DNA from: JAFGLZ01 sp964390905
GTDB lineage: Bacteria > Planctomycetota > Phycisphaerae > UBA1845 > JAFGLZ01
Assembly: GCA_964390905.1 (NCBI GenBank)
Contig: CAYMLO010000044.1
Coordinates: forward strand, 1-64,000
Direction of reading: 5' to 3'
DNA: 64,000 nt
Under the pieces are notes generated by a model, which worked only from the letters and a program-made list of their open reading frames with translations, had not been told where the DNA came from and did no database searches. This document shows, in pieces, positions 50,460 through 58,575 of the stretch. How positions within the stretch are numbered: position 1 is the stretch's first letter; each line of letters begins with the position of its first letter. A program made the position numbers and the translations under genes.

Positions 50460-51146
50460 ATGAAGAAACTCCCCTACGTACTTTCAGCGGGCGTTGCGTT
50501 GGCGTTCTGGGCTTCGCCCGCGCTCGGTGTAGGACTCCAGGTCTACTATGAGGACGGTCCCCAGGACCCGTTGTTCATCCCCGTCGACGTGCACGAGGTG
50601 GGCGATGGGCCGAACTCGGCCGGGCCGTTCCCGCCGGGGGAGATCATCCTCTCCTCGTGGACCACAACGTGCGAGACCGCGTGCCCCGCGTGGCCGTACG
50701 ACGACCCCAACATCATCAATGTGTTGGTCGAGATCACGCGGGTCGACATCCGTGTAGACCCCGCAGACCCCAACGGTCCCGTGCCGGTCTGGTACGTGGC
50801 CGACCCGGAGACCACCCTCACGAACTACGACGGGTGGATCGGGAACCTGGGGCTGTTGGATGCGGAAGAGGCCTTCAAGATCGACCACGTCGGGGTCAAT
50901 CGGCCGTTGGTCTACGAGAGCATGCGGTGGGACAACCTCCTGGAGTACGGTGAGACCTGGCGGTTCATCATCCAGGATTACCAGAACGCGTGCGGGGGCC
51001 CGCCCGCCCCGTTCGACAGCATCGGTATCGCCAGCCTGAGCACCAGTTGGCCGCCCTCCACGGGCAGTCTGCTGGTGCCAGAGCCAGCAACGCTGGCGTT
51101 GCTGGTGATGGGCGGGTTCGCCCTGTTGCGACGACGACGGGGATAG
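50460..51146 (+). CDS. PEP-CTERM sorted secreted protein
   Basis: 228 residues from the ATG at 50460, with AAAGGAGG 6 nt upstream. Signal peptide (KLPYVLSAGVALAFWASPALG), a beta-rich acidic mature part (LQVYYEDGPQDPLFIPVDVH ... IRVDPADPNGPVPVWYV) of no recognised family, and the classic C-terminal signal VPEPATLALLVMGGFALLRR with an Arg-rich end. PEP-CTERM proteins are processed by exosortase and linked to exopolysaccharide or biofilm. No exosortase in this window. Transcribed alone from a strong promoter with a long leader, so probably abundant. The mature domain may be a structural surface protein. Confidence 0.9.
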   Translation: MKKLPYVLSAGVALAFWASPALGVGLQVYYEDGPQDPLFIPVDVHEVGDGPNSAGPFPPGEIILSSWTTTCETACPAWPYDDPNIINVLVEITRVDIRVDPADPNGPVPVWYVADPETTLTNYDGWIGNLGLLDAEEAFKIDHVGVNRPLVYESMRWDNLLEYGETWRFIIQDYQNACGGPPAPFDSIGIASLSTSWPPSTGSLLVPEPATLALLVMGGFALLRRRRG

Positions 51147-51260
51147 GGGTCGGCAACCACCCGACGAAGGCCCTCTTCCCGTTCCGGCAGGCCCGCAGGC
51201 AGACCCCTGCGGGCCTGTTCGACACAGAAGCATCGGGCAGCCAGACCGCCGTTGCAGGCT

Positions 51261-52079
51261 TCACGGCTTCGCCGGCCTCTGGGCTGCGAACATGCCCGTG
51301 TTACCCGATACGCGGATCGCACCGTCGGTCGCGATCCGCTCCCGGGCGATTCGCCGAAGCGCTTCGACGCCCTCGTCTGAGAGGACCGCGTCCGCACCGA
51401 TCGTCGACAAGAGATAGGCAATCAGCGGCTCGACCTCGGTGATGTGCAAGGCGTTCTCGTAACGACGCAACACGACATTCGAGAAGTGCCGCTCGAGCAG
51501 CGCCGACCCATTCTCCAGCCCGAAGAGCCTGGATCGATCCGGATCACTGAACTGCAGCCGACGCGTCACCCGTCCGGTGAGCTCACGGAGTTCTTGCAGG
51601 TGTCCCGCGCCGTTGGTGGCCGCGTACAACTGCCCGCCGACCTTCAGGGCGCGTCGGATCTCCACAAGGCAGCGCTCCAAGTCCGGCACGTGATACAGCA
51701 TGTGATTGGCGATAACGGCGTCGAGACTCTCATCGGCGAAGGGGATCGCCTGCGCATCGGCGACCTGGAACGTAAACGTGTGCCCCTTCCCGCCAAGGTC
51801 CCCCCTTGCCGCCCCGAGCATTCCCGGCGACAGGTCGGACAGGAGGATCTGCCATCCAACCGGCACGCGCTCGCGATTGGCCCGCCACAGGCCACACGTT
51901 CCGCAGCCCAGCTCGAGAACCCGACAGCGGTCAGGCAGCGCCAACTGATCCTGGACCCACGCATACCACCCGCGCGGGTTGGTGCCGAATTGCTGGTGCA
52001 GCGCCGCACGCGCCTCGAGGTTCGCCGGATCCGTGTACTGAGCCCTGACGTGCTCCGGGGAGTTCGGCGCCGCTGACAT
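51261..52079 (-). CDS. SAM-dependent methyltransferase, class I
   Basis: 272 residues from the ATG at 52079, which overlaps the upstream stop (TGATG) and has GGAGG 5 nt upstream. Methyltransf_11-type fold: motif I VLELGCGTCGLW, the acidic end of strand 2 ILLSDLSPGML, AQAIPFADESLDAVIANHML and VGGQLYAATNG. The N-terminal helix (ALHQQFGTNPRGWYAWVQDQ) is like methylases acting on small molecules. Substrate unknown. Second gene of a translationally coupled pair with another methyltransferase. Confidence 0.88.
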   Translation of the reverse strand: MSAAPNSPEHVRAQYTDPANLEARAALHQQFGTNPRGWYAWVQDQLALPDRCRVLELGCGTCGLWRANRERVPVGWQILLSDLSPGMLGAARGDLGGKGHTFTFQVADAQAIPFADESLDAVIANHMLYHVPDLERCLVEIRRALKVGGQLYAATNGAGHLQELRELTGRVTRRLQFSDPDRSRLFGLENGSALLERHFSNVVLRRYENALHITEVEPLIAYLLSTIGADAVLSDEGVEALRRIARERIATDGAIRVSGNTGMFAAQRPAKP

Positions 52080-52858
52080 CAGGGCCTCCCGGGGTTCGTG
52101 ACGCACGGGTCCTTGAGAAACACCAGCAGGTCGATCGGTGCCATGACGGGGCGTGGTTCGGTCTCGGCCTCGGCAGCCAGTTCCATGGCCTCAACGCCCT
52201 GGTCAGACTCCTCGTCCGAGATCAGCGCGAGCGATGACAGCGCCCTCAGCTTGATCCGTTCACAATGCGAACGAAGGCTGTCGTCATCTTCCTGAAGCAC
52301 GGTCTCGTGGGCGATGCAGTTCAGCCCTGCCCCTCGGCACGCCGATGTCAGGGCATCCATGGCCGGCAAGCGGGCCTCGTCAATGGCCCTTGCCCAAGGG
52401 AAGAAGTCGTAGAAACGGAACGGGTCCAGGCGACCTTTGAAGCTGTTCCGGACGAAGACGAGCCCGCCCGCCCGGACGACGCGAGAGAGCTCCCCGCAGG
52501 CGTCGGGAAGGCTCTGGAAATGATGCACGACCATCGAGAGGAGGGCCGCATCGAACGCCCCCGACGCGGTGGGAATGCGTTCTGCCGTGCCCGCAATATA
52601 GCGGACGCGCGGGTGGGCGCCGTTGGCCTGGGCCTGCTGACGCATCTTCGCCGACGGCTCGACCCCGACGACCGTTGCCCCGAACCGTTCGGCCAGCGGA
52701 ACACTGAACCGTCCCACCCCGGACCGGAGGTCCAGAATCGTCGGATTTGCCGGCGAACGAAGGTGCGTTGCGAGCGCGTCCATCCACAGGTCGACCTTCT
52801 CCGCTGAGAGGCGACGCCCCTGGACGTAGGTCTGATGAAGTGATTCGTCGTAGTCCAT
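52079..52858 (-). CDS. SAM-dependent methyltransferase, class I (coupled partner)
   Basis: 259 residues from the ATG at 52858; the frame continues upstream as low-quality sequence. Motif I is degenerate, LDLRSGVGRFSVPLAERFG instead of DxGxGxG, followed by VVGVEPSAKM, GTAERIPTASGAFDAALLSM and VVRAGGLVFVRNSF. Its C-terminus (MAPIDLLVFLKDP) runs into the next methyltransferase with a 1 bp overlap. The pair could act sequentially on one substrate or as a heterodimer; the weak motif I in this member makes a catalytic-plus-structural pair conceivable. Confidence 0.82.
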   Translation of the reverse strand: MDYDESLHQTYVQGRRLSAEKVDLWMDALATHLRSPANPTILDLRSGVGRFSVPLAERFGATVVGVEPSAKMRQQAQANGAHPRVRYIAGTAERIPTASGAFDAALLSMVVHHFQSLPDACGELSRVVRAGGLVFVRNSFKGRLDPFRFYDFFPWARAIDEARLPAMDALTSACRGAGLNCIAHETVLQEDDDSLRSHCERIKLRALSSLALISDEESDQGVEAMELAAEAETEPRPVMAPIDLLVFLKDPCVTNPGRP

Positions 52859-53225
52859 CGCCGTCGCATGCGTCGAATCGGACGCCCTTCCCGACGGCCA
52901 TTCTAGCCACGCGCCTGGGACGTACAAGCGGCATGGGACCAGGCGTCGCGCACCGGGTGCATCCAAGGAATCGAAGGACGGATCGAACGGAGATGTCACA
53001 CACACCAACAGCGATCTGTCGGCCCCGTCGCTGCGCTCCCGTGTCCTTTGGGGGCGACGCGTTCTTGCCCCTAAGCCGGCAAGAGATACGCAACAGATGT
53101 TCAATGCGGGTACAGCCAATGATTGGATGCACGTTCCATCGATGAGGCCAGACGACCTGCGGCGTGGGTTTCTCTTTCGGTTCGGTCTCGCCTTGCCGGT
53201 GCTCGGTCAGTACCATACTCGGATC

Positions 53226-54119
53226 ATGCCGACGGCGATGGTTGAGAAACGCGTTGGGGACATTCTGCTGGTGGGCTTCTCGCTGGCGGGCGAGGAGACG
53301 GTGGTGGGGGCGCCGGAGCTGAACCTGTGCTTCGACGTGGGGCGGGCGCCGCGAGAGATCATCAGTCTCGACACGGTCTGCCTGTCGCACGGGCACATGG
53401 ACCACGCTGCGGGGCTGGCCTACTACTTCTCGCAGCGGGCTTTCGTCGGCAACTCGCCGGGGACGGTGCTCGTGCCCACCGAGTTGGTCGGACCGATCCA
53501 CGATCTGGTTCGCGTTTGGGGCCAGATCGAAGGGCATCCTTCGCCCGCTCGGATCATCGGGCTCGAGCCGGGTCAGGACCACCGGGTCCGGCGCGATCTG
53601 GTCGTCCGGGCGTTCAGTACGAAACACGGCGCGCCCGCCCTGGGGTACTGCGTGATCGAGACGCGGCGGAAGCTCAAGCCCGAGTTTGCCGACCTGAGCG
53701 GCCCGCAGCTCGTCGAACTCAAGAAGCAGGGCACGACCATCGAGTATGAGCTGGAGGTGCCGTTGGTGTGCTATCCGGGCGACACGGCCGACGGGCCGCA
53801 CTTCGACCTGGAGTTCGTGCGGCGCAGCCGGGTCGTCTTGCTGGAATGCACGTTCTTCGAGCCCGATCACGTCCGTCGGGCCCGGGCGGGCAAGCACCTG
53901 CATGTGTGTGAGTTGGCCGGCCTGGCCCGCCGGTTGGAAAGCCCGCACATCGTCTTGACGCACCTGTCGAGGCGGACTGCCCTGCGGCAGGCCCGTCATT
54001 ACCTCCGCGAGGCCGTCGACGCTGACGTGATCGATCGCTTCAGCTTCCTGATGGAGCGTTCGCGCTCGCCGGGTCGTCGGCCGGGGCCCGCCGACCAGCG
54101 CACCCCAAGCACACCGTAG
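53226..54119 (+). CDS. MBL-fold metallohydrolase, RNase Z-like
   Basis: 297 residues from the ATG at 53226, where homology-like sequence starts; earlier in-frame ATGs precede low-complexity sequence. Metal motif LSHGHMDHAAG (HxHxDH) near residue 60, CYPGDTADGP with the bridging Asp near 184, and VLTHLSRR with the last His. The layout (FDVGRAPREIISLDTVCLSHGHMDHAAGL, STKHGAPALGYCV) resembles RNase Z and its planctomycete relatives. Could process tRNA 3' ends or hydrolyse another phosphodiester. The tRNA-specific exosite loop is not evident, so the family call is safer than the function. Confidence 0.83.
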   Translation: MPTAMVEKRVGDILLVGFSLAGEETVVGAPELNLCFDVGRAPREIISLDTVCLSHGHMDHAAGLAYYFSQRAFVGNSPGTVLVPTELVGPIHDLVRVWGQIEGHPSPARIIGLEPGQDHRVRRDLVVRAFSTKHGAPALGYCVIETRRKLKPEFADLSGPQLVELKKQGTTIEYELEVPLVCYPGDTADGPHFDLEFVRRSRVVLLECTFFEPDHVRRARAGKHLHVCELAGLARRLESPHIVLTHLSRRTALRQARHYLREAVDADVIDRFSFLMERSRSPGRRPGPADQRTPSTP

Positions 54120-54453
54120 CTGCTGTCCGCCGGGATCGCTGCCAGGGCGTGTCTTACAGTGGCGGCGGGGTGCCCCATTTTTCGCTTCCCTTCGCGGAAC
54201 GCGAGGGGGAGCGGGGGGGGGGGGGGGGGGGGGAACGGAGCGTTGCGAGAGACGGTTCGCGCTCCATTCCGTCCCCCACCCTTCTCGAATGTCCGCGTTC
54301 CGCGGCCACTCGAAAAGGATGGGGCACCGCTCCGCTCAGAGCGTCACGTTCGTTCTCCGGGGATCACTCGCAGGACGTGCCTTGCAGTCGGTTTGCGGTT
54401 GGCGTTAGGATGGGGGTCGGGTTGGTATTTTCTGGGAACACAGGTATCGCACG
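54120..54453. repeat. Repeat-rich non-coding stretch with a 21-G run and palindromes
   Basis: No gene seen. A homopolymer of 21 G occupies 54213-54233. Before it lies an imperfect palindrome starting GGTGCCCCATTTTTCGC near 54168 that resembles the beginning of the type C repeat. After it comes type C copy 2 (54271-54328). Confidence 0.75.
54271..54328 (-). repeat. Palindromic repeat, type C copy 2
   Basis: 58 bp, inverse orientation to 41450-41507, from GTCCCCCACCCTTCTCGA to CTCGAAAAGGATGGGGCACC. It is about 125 bp upstream of the TPR lipoprotein gene. Confidence 0.8.
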
Positions 54454-55125
54454 ATGAGAACGGTCTGCTTCGCCGCGCTGGGGGTCTGTGTGGCGGCGGT
54501 GGTGTCTGGCTGCGGCCCAGTGGTCGGCGAGATCAACAAGGAAGGGCTGCAGGAGCACGACGCCGGCCGATACGTCGAGGCCATCGGCCTGTTCAAGACC
54601 GCCCTGAAGAAGGACATCACGCGACCTTCTACGCTGTTTTACCTGGGGCGGAGCTACATGTACCTGGCCGAAGACCGGTTCCGCGCCGGCAACGCTCGGA
54701 TGGCGCGCCGCAACCTGGACGACGCCGTCTACTACTTCGACCGGGCGATCGCGGTCTTTCCCAACTACGAAGAGGCCATTCGCGGCAAGGAGCGGGCCTT
54801 GACGTTGCGGGGGGAATACGACAAGGCGATGGCCGTCATCGAAAAGAGCGGGGAGCTGCTCGGCCCGTCGGCCAAACACAAGGTCATGCTGGCCCGCCAG
54901 TACGAGGAGCGGGGCGATCACGACAACGCGTTGCTCGCGTACCGGCAGGCCGTCGTCGTCGAGCCGCTCAACGCCTGGGCCCACGCCGAGCTCGGACGCT
55001 TCTACAAGCGGATCAACCGCCGCCAGGACGCCCTGGCCTCGCTGACCCGCGCGTATCGGATCAACCCGAAAGAAGACCGCGTCTCGACGGACCTCAAGGC
55101 CCTCGGCGGCTGGCCGCCGCCGTAG
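54454..55125 (+). CDS. TPR lipoprotein
   Basis: 223 residues. Lipoprotein signal with lipobox VSGC (Cys20). The mature part is an array of about four tetratricopeptide repeats: QEHDAGRYVEAIGLFKTALK, LDDAVYYFDRAIAVFPNYEEA, QYEERGDHDNALLAYRQAVV and GRFYKRINRRQDALASLTRA, a protein-binding superhelix. Such lipoproteins often help assemble secretion or envelope complexes; TadD, missing from the tad operon here, is a TPR lipoprotein, so this gene could fill that role, but it is 31 kb away and that is speculation. AGGT lies 9 nt upstream. Confidence 0.85.
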   Translation: MRTVCFAALGVCVAAVVSGCGPVVGEINKEGLQEHDAGRYVEAIGLFKTALKKDITRPSTLFYLGRSYMYLAEDRFRAGNARMARRNLDDAVYYFDRAIAVFPNYEEAIRGKERALTLRGEYDKAMAVIEKSGELLGPSAKHKVMLARQYEERGDHDNALLAYRQAVVVEPLNAWAHAELGRFYKRINRRQDALASLTRAYRINPKEDRVSTDLKALGGWPPP

Positions 55126-55150
55126 CGGGCCTCCCAATCGCACATCTCTG

Positions 55151-57097
55151 TCAATGCCCTGCTGGGCGACCGCCTTTCTTGGGGTCGCTCGCGCCGAGGA
55201 GCGTGTTGTCGAGCGCCCACTCGATGGCCTGGACGACGCCGCTGGCCCGGCGCTTGCCGATGCGGTGGCCGCGCTTCTTGAAGGCGGCGGCCAGGTCCGG
55301 ATCGGGGGCGACGTCGAAACGGATTTCGTTGGGCGACCACTGGTGGTGGATGCGTGTTGCCTCCATGGCCTCGCCCAGCGTCATTTCGTAGTCGAGCACG
55401 TTGATGAGGACGTTGAGCACGGAGCTGATGATCCTCGGCCCGCCGGACGCGCCGAGCGTCAGGATGGGCAGCCCCCGGTCGTCCAGGACGATCGTCGGCG
55501 ACATGCTGGATAGCGGGCGCTTGCCCGGCGCGACGGCGTTGCGGTCGCTGGTTCGCAGGCCGAACGCGTCCGGCTTGCCGGGCTCGGCCGAGAAGTCGTC
55601 CATCTCGTTGTTCAGGATGATCCCGAAGCGGTCGGTCACGACGAACGAGCCGAAGGGCAGGTTGATCGTCTCGGTCCAGGCGACGACGTTGTCGTCGGCG
55701 TCGACGACGCAGAAATGGCTCGTGCCCCCGTCGTCCTTGAGGTGGACCGAGCCGTAGCTCTTGGGCGACTTGGTTCGCTTCGGGTCGATGCCCTTGGCCA
55801 GCGAGGCGGCGTATTTCGTGCCGGTGAGCAGGCGCTGAGGGATGTTGACGTAGGCGGGATCGCCCAGCCATCGCGACCGGTCGGCGAAGGCGTGCTTGCA
55901 GGCCTCGACGAACACGTGGGCGGCCTGATGCGGGTCGTCGGCGTTGGGGTCGGCCATCGATCGGTTGCTCAGGATGTTGAGCACTTCGGCGATCACGATG
56001 CCGCCGGAGGAGGGGGGCGGCATGGAGACGATCTGGTAGTCCCGGTACTTGAACCGAATGGGCTGGCGCTCGCGGACGCGATAGCCCAGCAGGTCCTCAA
56101 TCGCCATCACGCCGCCGGCCCTCTTGACTGCCTGGACGATGGCGTCGCCGATCTGGCCGTCGTAGAAGGCCTGCGGGCCGACCGACGCGATCAGCCGCAG
56201 CGCCGCGGCGAGCTCGGGGCGTCGAATGAGCTGACCGCCTTTGATCGGCTGGCCGCGGTTGAGCAGCGTGCGGTGCAGGGTTTCGTACGTCTGCGCGAAG
56301 TCGGGGTGACTTCGGAACTGTCTGAGGGCCTTGGCGCACGCCGAGACGTAGTCCTTGTCGGCCTTGAATCCCCGCTCGGCCAGTTCGATGGCGGGGTCGA
56401 TGACCTGGCTCAATTGCATCGTGCCGAACTCCTCCAGCAGGTGGTCCGCACCTGCCAGGAGGCCCGGCACGCCCACGGCCAACCCGCCGAACTGACTGGG
56501 GGATGGGCCGTTCGGGTCCTTCTTACGGGCCTTGACGAACATGTCCCAGGTCGCGTCGCCGGGGGCGGTCTCGCGGAAGTCCACGGCGATGGTTTCCTTG
56601 GCCCGGCTGAGGTAGATCACCGCGAACCCCCCGCCGCCCAGCCCCGTGCTGTAGGGACGGGTCACCCCGAGGGCAAACGAGGTGGCGACCGCGGCGTCGA
56701 TGGCGTTGCCGCCGTCTTTGAGGATCTCGGCCCCGGCCCTGGACGCGTCGATCGAGTCGCTGGCCAGCATGCCACGTTCGGCTTTGACGAGCCAACGACG
56801 CGTTCGGGGCGTTGGTTTGGTCTTCGGCTTAGCGGGTCGCGTGGCCTGGCGTCGGGGTCTGCGTTTCTTGGCCGGCGGTTTGGGTTTCGGGCTGTCTGGT
56901 GCTTTGTCCGGACGCTGTACCGCTTCGGGGGGCTTTGGCTTGACGCGGCCCTTGGCCCGGTTGCGCGCCTTCGTTCGGTCCTGTCCCTTGGCTCGACCGG
57001 CGAGGGGCGGAGACGTTGACGGTGGGTCGGCGTCTCGATGGACCTGTGCCCAGACCGGGCAGACCAGGATCAGTACGGTGCAGATTCGAACCAGCAT
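55151..57097 (-). CDS. ggt: Gamma-glutamyltransferase
   Basis: 648 residues. Signal peptide, then ~80 residues of Pro/Lys/Arg-rich linker not present in typical Ggt, then the Ntn-hydrolase. Landmarks: MLASDSIDASRAGAEILKDG, NAIDAAVATSFALGVTRPYS, GLGGGGFAVIY, the self-cleavage Thr in DDGGTSHFCVVDAD (starting the small subunit), and GKRPLSSMSPTIVLDDRG. Hydrolyses or transfers the gamma-glutamyl group of glutathione-like compounds in the periplasm or outside. GGAGGT lies 9-10 nt before the ATG. Convergent with the TPR lipoprotein gene. Confidence 0.95.
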   Translation of the reverse strand: MLVRICTVLILVCPVWAQVHRDADPPSTSPPLAGRAKGQDRTKARNRAKGRVKPKPPEAVQRPDKAPDSPKPKPPAKKRRPRRQATRPAKPKTKPTPRTRRWLVKAERGMLASDSIDASRAGAEILKDGGNAIDAAVATSFALGVTRPYSTGLGGGGFAVIYLSRAKETIAVDFRETAPGDATWDMFVKARKKDPNGPSPSQFGGLAVGVPGLLAGADHLLEEFGTMQLSQVIDPAIELAERGFKADKDYVSACAKALRQFRSHPDFAQTYETLHRTLLNRGQPIKGGQLIRRPELAAALRLIASVGPQAFYDGQIGDAIVQAVKRAGGVMAIEDLLGYRVRERQPIRFKYRDYQIVSMPPPSSGGIVIAEVLNILSNRSMADPNADDPHQAAHVFVEACKHAFADRSRWLGDPAYVNIPQRLLTGTKYAASLAKGIDPKRTKSPKSYGSVHLKDDGGTSHFCVVDADDNVVAWTETINLPFGSFVVTDRFGIILNNEMDDFSAEPGKPDAFGLRTSDRNAVAPGKRPLSSMSPTIVLDDRGLPILTLGASGGPRIISSVLNVLINVLDYEMTLGEAMEATRIHHQWSPNEIRFDVAPDPDLAAAFKKRGHRIGKRRASGVVQAIEWALDNTLLGASDPKKGGRPAGH

Positions 57098-57164
57098 GTG
57101 AGGGAGACCTCCGAACTAGGGTCCCAATGACTCTGCGGGATCAGGTGCCGGACCTACGGCGGGC

Positions 57165-57219
57165 ACGTGGCATGGGCATCTTGCCCATGGACCTTCACGG
57201 GCGAGACGCCCGTGCCACA
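57165..57219. repeat. Planctomycete-type double-hairpin repeat (GMGILPM/HGRDARAT)
   Basis: Three nested palindromes: outer GTGGCA/TGCCAC (57167-57172 with 57213-57218), and inside it CATGGGCA/TGCCCATG (57171-57178 with 57182-57189) and ACGGGC/GCCCGT (57197-57202 with 57208-57213). They make a three-way cruciform. Read in frame it spells GMGILPM and GRDARAT, peptide strings often mis-annotated as small proteins in planctomycete genomes. Lies between pilT and ggt. Confidence 0.75.
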
Positions 57220-57244
57220 GTAGCGCCGATTCACGCACGGTCAT

Positions 57245-58375
57245 TCAGCGTTCTCCAAACGAGGTGAGCGGTGCGGCCCGCTCGATGGCCTGCGGGTCGT
57301 TGGCATATCCCAGGGCCACATCCTTCGTGATTCTGCCGGCGACGACGAGGCGGGTCAGGTGCTCATCCAGCGTCATCATCCCGTCGCGCCGTCCGGTCTG
57401 AAGCGCCGTGTCGATGCTCTCGATCTTGCCGAAACGGATGCCGCTGCGGACGGGTGCGTTGACGTACAGCACCTCCAGGGCGAGCTGTCGTCGCTCCGCG
57501 GGGTCGGCGGACGGCAGCAGGTGCTGGCTGATGACGAACCGGAGGCTGAGCGCCAGCTGCGTCCGGATGTCGTCCTGTGAATCGCGCGGAAACAAGTCGG
57601 TGATCCGCGTGATCGCGCCCTTCGCATCGCGGGTGTGCAGCGTGCTGAAGATGAGATGTCCGGTCTCGGCCGCGCTCAAGGCCATCTGCGCCGTCTCGCG
57701 GTCTCGGATCTCGCCGACCAGGATCACGTTGGGATCCTGCCGCAGCGCGGAGCGCAGGCCGTCGTAGAAGCTGGCCGTGTCCACGCCCACCTCGCGCTGG
57801 GTGACCACGCTTCCCTCGGACGGCGGGAACACGTACTCGATGGGCTCCTCGACGGTGACGATGCGGCAGTGGCCCGACGCGTTGAGCATGTTGACGAGCA
57901 CGGCCAGCGTCGTCGTCTTGCCCGAGCCGGCGACGCCCGTCACCAGCACCAGGCCGTTGCGTTCGTGGATGATGCGCTTGGCGAGATCGGGCGGGAACCG
58001 CGTCCACTCCAGGGACGGGATGTCGCCCGGGATCAGTCTAAAGCACGCGCCCATCGCCCCCTGGGACTGGAAGGCGTTGACGCGGAACCGCACCTCGCCC
58101 CCTTCGTGATCGACGGTGGTCGAGAAGTCCATGTCGCGCAGGTCGTCACGGAGCATCCGCTCTCGCAGGCGCGGGGGGATGATGTTCATGACCATCCCGC
58201 GAACGTTCTCGGCGCTCAGCGGCTCGGCGTCGACGGGTTGCAGCTCGCCGTGCACGCGGTAGACGGAGCGACGACCTGCCACCAGGTGCAGGTCGCTTGC
58301 CTCCCGGTCGACCATGCCGCGGAGCAGACCGTCCAGCCGATCGGCCAGGTCTTTCGACAAGGGGGGGGTTGCCAA
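57245..58375 (-). CDS. pilT: Type IV pilus retraction ATPase PilT-like
   Basis: 376 residues from a TTG at 58375, accepted because GAGGAGG lies 8 nt upstream and the product begins as PilT should. N-terminal PAS-like domain with ASDLHLVAGRRSVYRVHGEL, Walker A VTGVAGSGKTTTLAVLVN, Asp box TVEEPIEYVF, AIRNR-region counterpart DPNVILVGEIRDRETAQMAL and His box GHLIFSTLHT. Hexameric cytoplasmic ATPase powering pilus disassembly. It stands alone with no pilB or pilC nearby, so it may act on a type IV pilus encoded elsewhere or serve another secretion process. Confidence 0.92.
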   Translation of the reverse strand: MATPPLSKDLADRLDGLLRGMVDREASDLHLVAGRRSVYRVHGELQPVDAEPLSAENVRGMVMNIIPPRLRERMLRDDLRDMDFSTTVDHEGGEVRFRVNAFQSQGAMGACFRLIPGDIPSLEWTRFPPDLAKRIIHERNGLVLVTGVAGSGKTTTLAVLVNMLNASGHCRIVTVEEPIEYVFPPSEGSVVTQREVGVDTASFYDGLRSALRQDPNVILVGEIRDRETAQMALSAAETGHLIFSTLHTRDAKGAITRITDLFPRDSQDDIRTQLALSLRFVISQHLLPSADPAERRQLALEVLYVNAPVRSGIRFGKIESIDTALQTGRRDGMMTLDEHLTRLVVAGRITKDVALGYANDPQAIERAAPLTSFGER

Positions 58376-58575
58376 GGCGCAGGCCTCCTCATGGTCCGCC
58401 AGGCTATCCTGCGTGCACGCTGCCGGCCTCGGGATCGGCAGGCGGCATGGAGAGCGTGACGGCGCACAGTATCCGTGTCAGCACTTGGTACCCGTCGGAT
58501 CGGCGTCGGTTGCAGTCGATCCGGACACCAAGTCCACCTATCATATAGGAAGATGCAGCGCGCTAGGAGTCGCAC

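Noticed and set aside
52380..53999. 539-codon minus-strand frame
   Set aside because: Lies across the MBL-fold gene and the first methyltransferase in another frame, without motifs.
54159..55391. Gly/Arg-rich 410-codon frame across the 21-G tract
   Set aside because: Out of frame with the TPR lipoprotein it overlaps and includes polyglycine from the G tract; no conserved domain.
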